A stretch of DNA of 9,882 bases from an uncultured Lachnospiraceae bacterium (GTDB lineage Bacteria > Bacillota > Clostridia > Lachnospirales > Lachnospiraceae). Below the pieces are notes generated by a model, which saw only the letters and a list, made by a program, of their open reading frames with translations, was not told where the DNA came from and ran no database searches. Of this stretch, positions 7,362 through 9,882 are shown in pieces (the stretch's first letter is position 1; each line of letters starts with the position of its first letter). The stretch lies in the NCBI GenBank assembly GCA_947174725.1, contig CAMWKA010000042.1:1-9882 (forward strand), read 5' to 3'. The position numbers and the translations under genes were made by a program.

Positions 7362-9293
7362 CTATATTATTTGGTACAGCTTTCCGCTATAAGATGGCAA
7401 AGAAATCTTTAATACATGTTCCTTTATCTGTTTTGCCGCTTTCTTTGTTTTTCCATCCCCCATCGCCGATTCCGCTTTATCTGGCGCCTGTTTCCGCGAC
7501 GCCTCATCCCCGGCTCCTGTCTGCACATCCTCCGGCTCCTCAGACTTCTTGATTCGCTCCACAGTCTTTAATTCTTCTTTGTTTTCCGAACGTTCCCCGC
7601 CATACTTCTTCCATCCGCTGTCCAATACCAGTTTCCAAGTCTGCTTTTTATCCAGCACCAATTCAAAGTCCTCTACTTCATGATCGGCAAAATTCAGCGC
7701 TGCAACATAACTTTCCTTTGTTCCGGTTCTCATCATCACATAGACCGGTTCCGTTTCCTGCTTACAGTATAACCACTGAAACTGGTTTGTGTCCAGTTCA
7801 TGTGCAAAGAACGCATCCTTGGAAGCATATAATTTTTGCAAGGTACACAGATAATCATACAAAGACTTATGTGCCGGCTCTTCCAGAAGTTCCCAGAAAA
7901 GACCTCTTCCTTCATTCCATTCCACCCGTTCGCCAAGCTCATTGCCCATAAAATTCAGCTTTTTCCCCGGATGGATATACATATACAGGTAATAAGCCCT
8001 CAGTTGGGCAAATTTTTCCGAATCTTCCCCGGGAATCTTTTCAAGGAGCGTCTTTGCTCCATTGACCACCTCGTCATGGGATAAGGAAAGCAGAAATCTC
8101 TCATTGTAAAAATACCACATCGAAAACGTCATCTTATGATACTGTTCCAGTCGCTGATTAGCCGGCAGCCCCAAGAAATACAGGGTATCATACATCCAGC
8201 CCATATTCCATTTATAATCAAATCCCAGACCGCCTTCCTTTACCGGCTTGGTAACACCGCCCTGCCAAGGTGAGGAATCCTCCGCAAATAACATTGCCGT
8301 CGGATGAAGTTTTCTGATGATAGTATTTAAATTGCGGATGAATTCCTGTCCCGCTTTATTTTCCCCCTGATCCTGTGAACCATTGACATAGATCAAATTG
8401 CTTACCGCATCGATCCGCAGACCGTCAAAATGATACTCCTCCAGCCAGTAATGCGCCGCCGAGATCAAAAAGCTGCAGACTTCCTTCCTGTTGTGGTTAA
8501 ACATACAGCTTCCCCACTGGCTGTCTCCGCCCTGATAATATTCATATAATGCCGTGGAATCAAAGTTTTTCAATCCAAAATCATCAATCGCAAAATGCAC
8601 CGGAACAAAATCCATAATAACGCCGATCCCTGCTTTGTGACATTCATTGATCAGATATTTCAGATCCTTATCCGAACCGTATCGGGACGTCGGTGCAAAA
8701 AAGCCCGTCACCTGATACCCCCAGGAACCGTCATACGGATATTCTGTCAGCGGCATCACCTCAATATGGGTATAACCGCTCTTTTTTACATAAGAAATCA
8801 AAGGTTTTGCCAATTCCCGATAGGAATACCAGCCGTGCTCCTCCTTCGGATTCTTCTTCCATGATCCCAGATGTACCTCATAGATGGACAGCGGCCGATC
8901 GTAATTTAATGTTCTCTCCTCCACCCACTTCTGATCCGTATATTCAAAGCCATTCAACTCTACAATGATCGAAGCGCTGCCCGGACGAAGTTCCACCCCA
9001 TAGCCGTAAGGATCACTATGCTCCATACGATAACCATTCCATCCGTAGATTACGTACTTATACATCATGCCCGGTTTTGCCTCTTTCGACAAGAAGGTAA
9101 ACGTACCGTCTTCCTGCCGTTCCATCGGTTCCTCCTGCCAGTCATTGAACTCGCCGAAGATATTCACATGATCTGCTCTTGGAGCATAAGTGCGGAATAC
9201 CACGCCTTTTTTCTCCACATGGGCGCCATAATAGTTATGGGCATTGTATGCCGTTCCCTGTTTAAACTGCTCCAGAAATTTTTCCGTATTCAT
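7362..9293 (-). CDS. glgB: 1,4-alpha-glucan branching enzyme (GH13) with charged C-terminal insert
   Basis: It forms alpha-1,6 branches in glycogen by cutting and transferring alpha-1,4 chains. An N-terminal CBM48-like domain (about 20-110, with 'VFRTYAPRADHVNIFGEFNDW') precedes the GH13 barrel. All four conserved regions are present: DFVPVH (228-233), GLRIDAV (291-297, nucleophile Asp295, Arg293), FAEDSS (336-341, acid/base Glu338) and SLSHDE (403-408, His406, Asp407). The MPLTEYPYDGSWGYQ segment (180-194) is typical of branching enzymes. The C-terminal beta domain starts near 495 and is interrupted between 'WKKYGG' (561-566) and 'HVLKISLPSYSGKLY' (626-640). The interruption is about 59 residues rich in Lys, Glu, Asp, Ala and Gln. 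GAGGAG 13 nt upstream of ATG 9293 overlaps the end of the preceding gene, and an AGG lies closer. It follows that gene by 19 nt, so they are probably co-transcribed. Confidence 0.97.
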   Translation of the reverse strand: MNTEKFLEQFKQGTAYNAHNYYGAHVEKKGVVFRTYAPRADHVNIFGEFNDWQEEPMERQEDGTFTFLSKEAKPGMMYKYVIYGWNGYRMEHSDPYGYGVELRPGSASIIVELNGFEYTDQKWVEERTLNYDRPLSIYEVHLGSWKKNPKEEHGWYSYRELAKPLISYVKKSGYTHIEVMPLTEYPYDGSWGYQVTGFFAPTSRYGSDKDLKYLINECHKAGIGVIMDFVPVHFAIDDFGLKNFDSTALYEYYQGGDSQWGSCMFNHNRKEVCSFLISAAHYWLEEYHFDGLRIDAVSNLIYVNGSQDQGENKAGQEFIRNLNTIIRKLHPTAMLFAEDSSPWQGGVTKPVKEGGLGFDYKWNMGWMYDTLYFLGLPANQRLEQYHKMTFSMWYFYNERFLLSLSHDEVVNGAKTLLEKIPGEDSEKFAQLRAYYLYMYIHPGKKLNFMGNELGERVEWNEGRGLFWELLEEPAHKSLYDYLCTLQKLYASKDAFFAHELDTNQFQWLYCKQETEPVYVMMRTGTKESYVAALNFADHEVEDFELVLDKKQTWKLVLDSGWKKYGGERSENKEELKTVERIKKSEEPEDVQTGAGDEASRKQAPDKAESAMGDGKTKKAAKQIKEHVLKISLPSYSGKLYQII

Positions 9294-9312
9294 CGTGCCT
9301 GTTACACTCCTC

Positions 9313-9882
9313 TTAATTTATCGTTATATGTCCGGGATGCACCTGCTCCCAGTTCCGTTCGTTTATTTTAATCAGATATGAAGTTCTCAGATTTTCGTAA
9401 TAGTCTCCACCCACATCATAATGAAGCGTGACTGCTTCCAGAACGGATACATCTTCCTCCTGTGAGGATAATTGTATCATATATTTTTGTGTCAGTGTAA
9501 CTTTTTCGATAATTAATTCTAAATCTTCCGTTACCAGCTGCGTAACCTCCCTTTGCCGCTCCGTCATCTGTGCATAATAACTCTCCGCATCCGTCCGCAC
9601 GCTCTCCCGTTCCTCCTCAGTCAGCTCCACTCCGGCGCTCACCGCTTCCAGATAATAAATATTGTCCCTGATACAGTAGTCCAAAGCCGCCCTTCTGGCA
9701 AGATCGCTGACATATCCTGCGCTGGTCTCCTCATTCATGAACAAACTCCAGTATTCTATGGGATTTTCCGGGTTGTAAACGCTGGCAAACTCATCTCCGG
9801 TATTCTCCACCTCCATGATATAATAGGCGATCTCTTTCAAGGTAATCACTGTTTCGTCGATAGTTACAATCGGCTCCGCAAG
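9313..9882 (-). CDS. SurA/PrsA N-domain-like protein, C-terminal part (runs off window)
   Basis: The frame is open to the window edge; a GTG at 9849 is internal rather than a likely start, because the coding pattern continues upstream as 'LAEPIVTIDET'. The visible 189 residues begin with 'PIVTIDETVITLKEIAYYIMEVE', which fits the 'V.VNGE.IT..E' opening of SurA/PrsA-type chaperone N-domains. A long helical region with 'LDYCIRDNIYYLEAVSAGVELTEEERESV' follows, matching the 'lI....l...A...gi.vtdeEi' pattern of those proteins. A charged helix and a short beta-like tail (THLHYDVGG-type, ending HPGHITIN) close it. No parvulin peptidyl-prolyl isomerase domain is seen in this part. Family members are usually lipoproteins or exported foldases, but the N-terminus that would show a signal peptide is outside the window. 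It lies 19 nt upstream of glgB. The family assignment is moderate and the function is not established. Confidence 0.6.
   Translation of the reverse strand, partial: LAEPIVTIDETVITLKEIAYYIMEVENTGDEFASVYNPENPIEYWSLFMNEETSAGYVSDLARRAALDYCIRDNIYYLEAVSAGVELTEEERESVRTDAESYYAQMTERQREVTQLVTEDLELIIEKVTLTQKYMIQLSSQEEDVSVLEAVTLHYDVGGDYYENLRTSYLIKINERNWEQVHPGHITIN

Noticed and set aside
7199..7552. Plus-strand open frame of 117 codons across the PilZ start and GlgB end
   Set aside because: It runs antisense to two well-supported genes, has no good ribosome binding site, and its product is an unconvincing Pro/His/Ser-rich sequence.
1..9882. CRISPR arrays, transposase genes, tRNA or rRNA genes
   Set aside because: No regularly spaced direct repeats, no transposase or integrase motifs and no cloverleaf-like sequences were seen on either strand by eye.

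Overview
The window looks like chromosomal DNA of a gut-type clostridium, most likely a member of the Lachnospiraceae (Bacillota). The reasons are moderate-to-low GC, strong purine-rich ribosome binding sites, tightly packed co-directional genes, and protein types common in that family: a DUF2339 multi-membrane protein, a stand-alone bacterial PH-domain protein, a YcgR-like PilZ protein, and split folate genes. This placement is inferred from gene content and style, not from a marker gene. Every convincing gene lies on the minus strand, so transcription runs from base 9882 towards base 1.

In transcription order: (1) the 3' part of a gene for a SurA/PrsA-N-like, probably extracytoplasmic protein (cut by the window edge); (2) glgB, the glycogen branching enzyme, 19 nt downstream, with an unusual charged insert near its C-terminus; (3) a c-di-GMP-binding PilZ protein, 32 nt downstream of glgB. 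A near-consensus sigma-A promoter starts immediately after the PilZ stop codon and carries a perfect dyad in its spacer. It should drive (4) a small PH-domain protein, (5) a large DUF2339 membrane protein and (6) folC, with folC apparently translationally coupled to the DUF2339 gene.

Between folC and the remaining folate genes lies a 203-nt non-coding gap dominated by a roughly 94-nt near-perfect inverted repeat, followed by (7) a lipoprotein built of two copies of an FG-GAP/EF-hand-like module. After that come (8) folE and (9) the start of folP, which runs off the window. The folE-folP gap contains two back-to-back hairpins with very short loops and a possible alternative pairing.

Three metabolic themes are visible. 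Folate synthesis is represented by folE (GTP to dihydroneopterin triphosphate), folP (dihydropteroate formation) and folC (glutamate addition). Storage polysaccharide branching is represented by glgB, next to a c-di-GMP receptor. The third theme is envelope proteins: the lipoprotein, the DUF2339 protein and the SurA-like protein. I found no tRNA, rRNA, CRISPR array, transposase or phage gene. The parts most worth a second look are the two non-coding palindromic elements and the duplicated-module lipoprotein that splits the folate genes.
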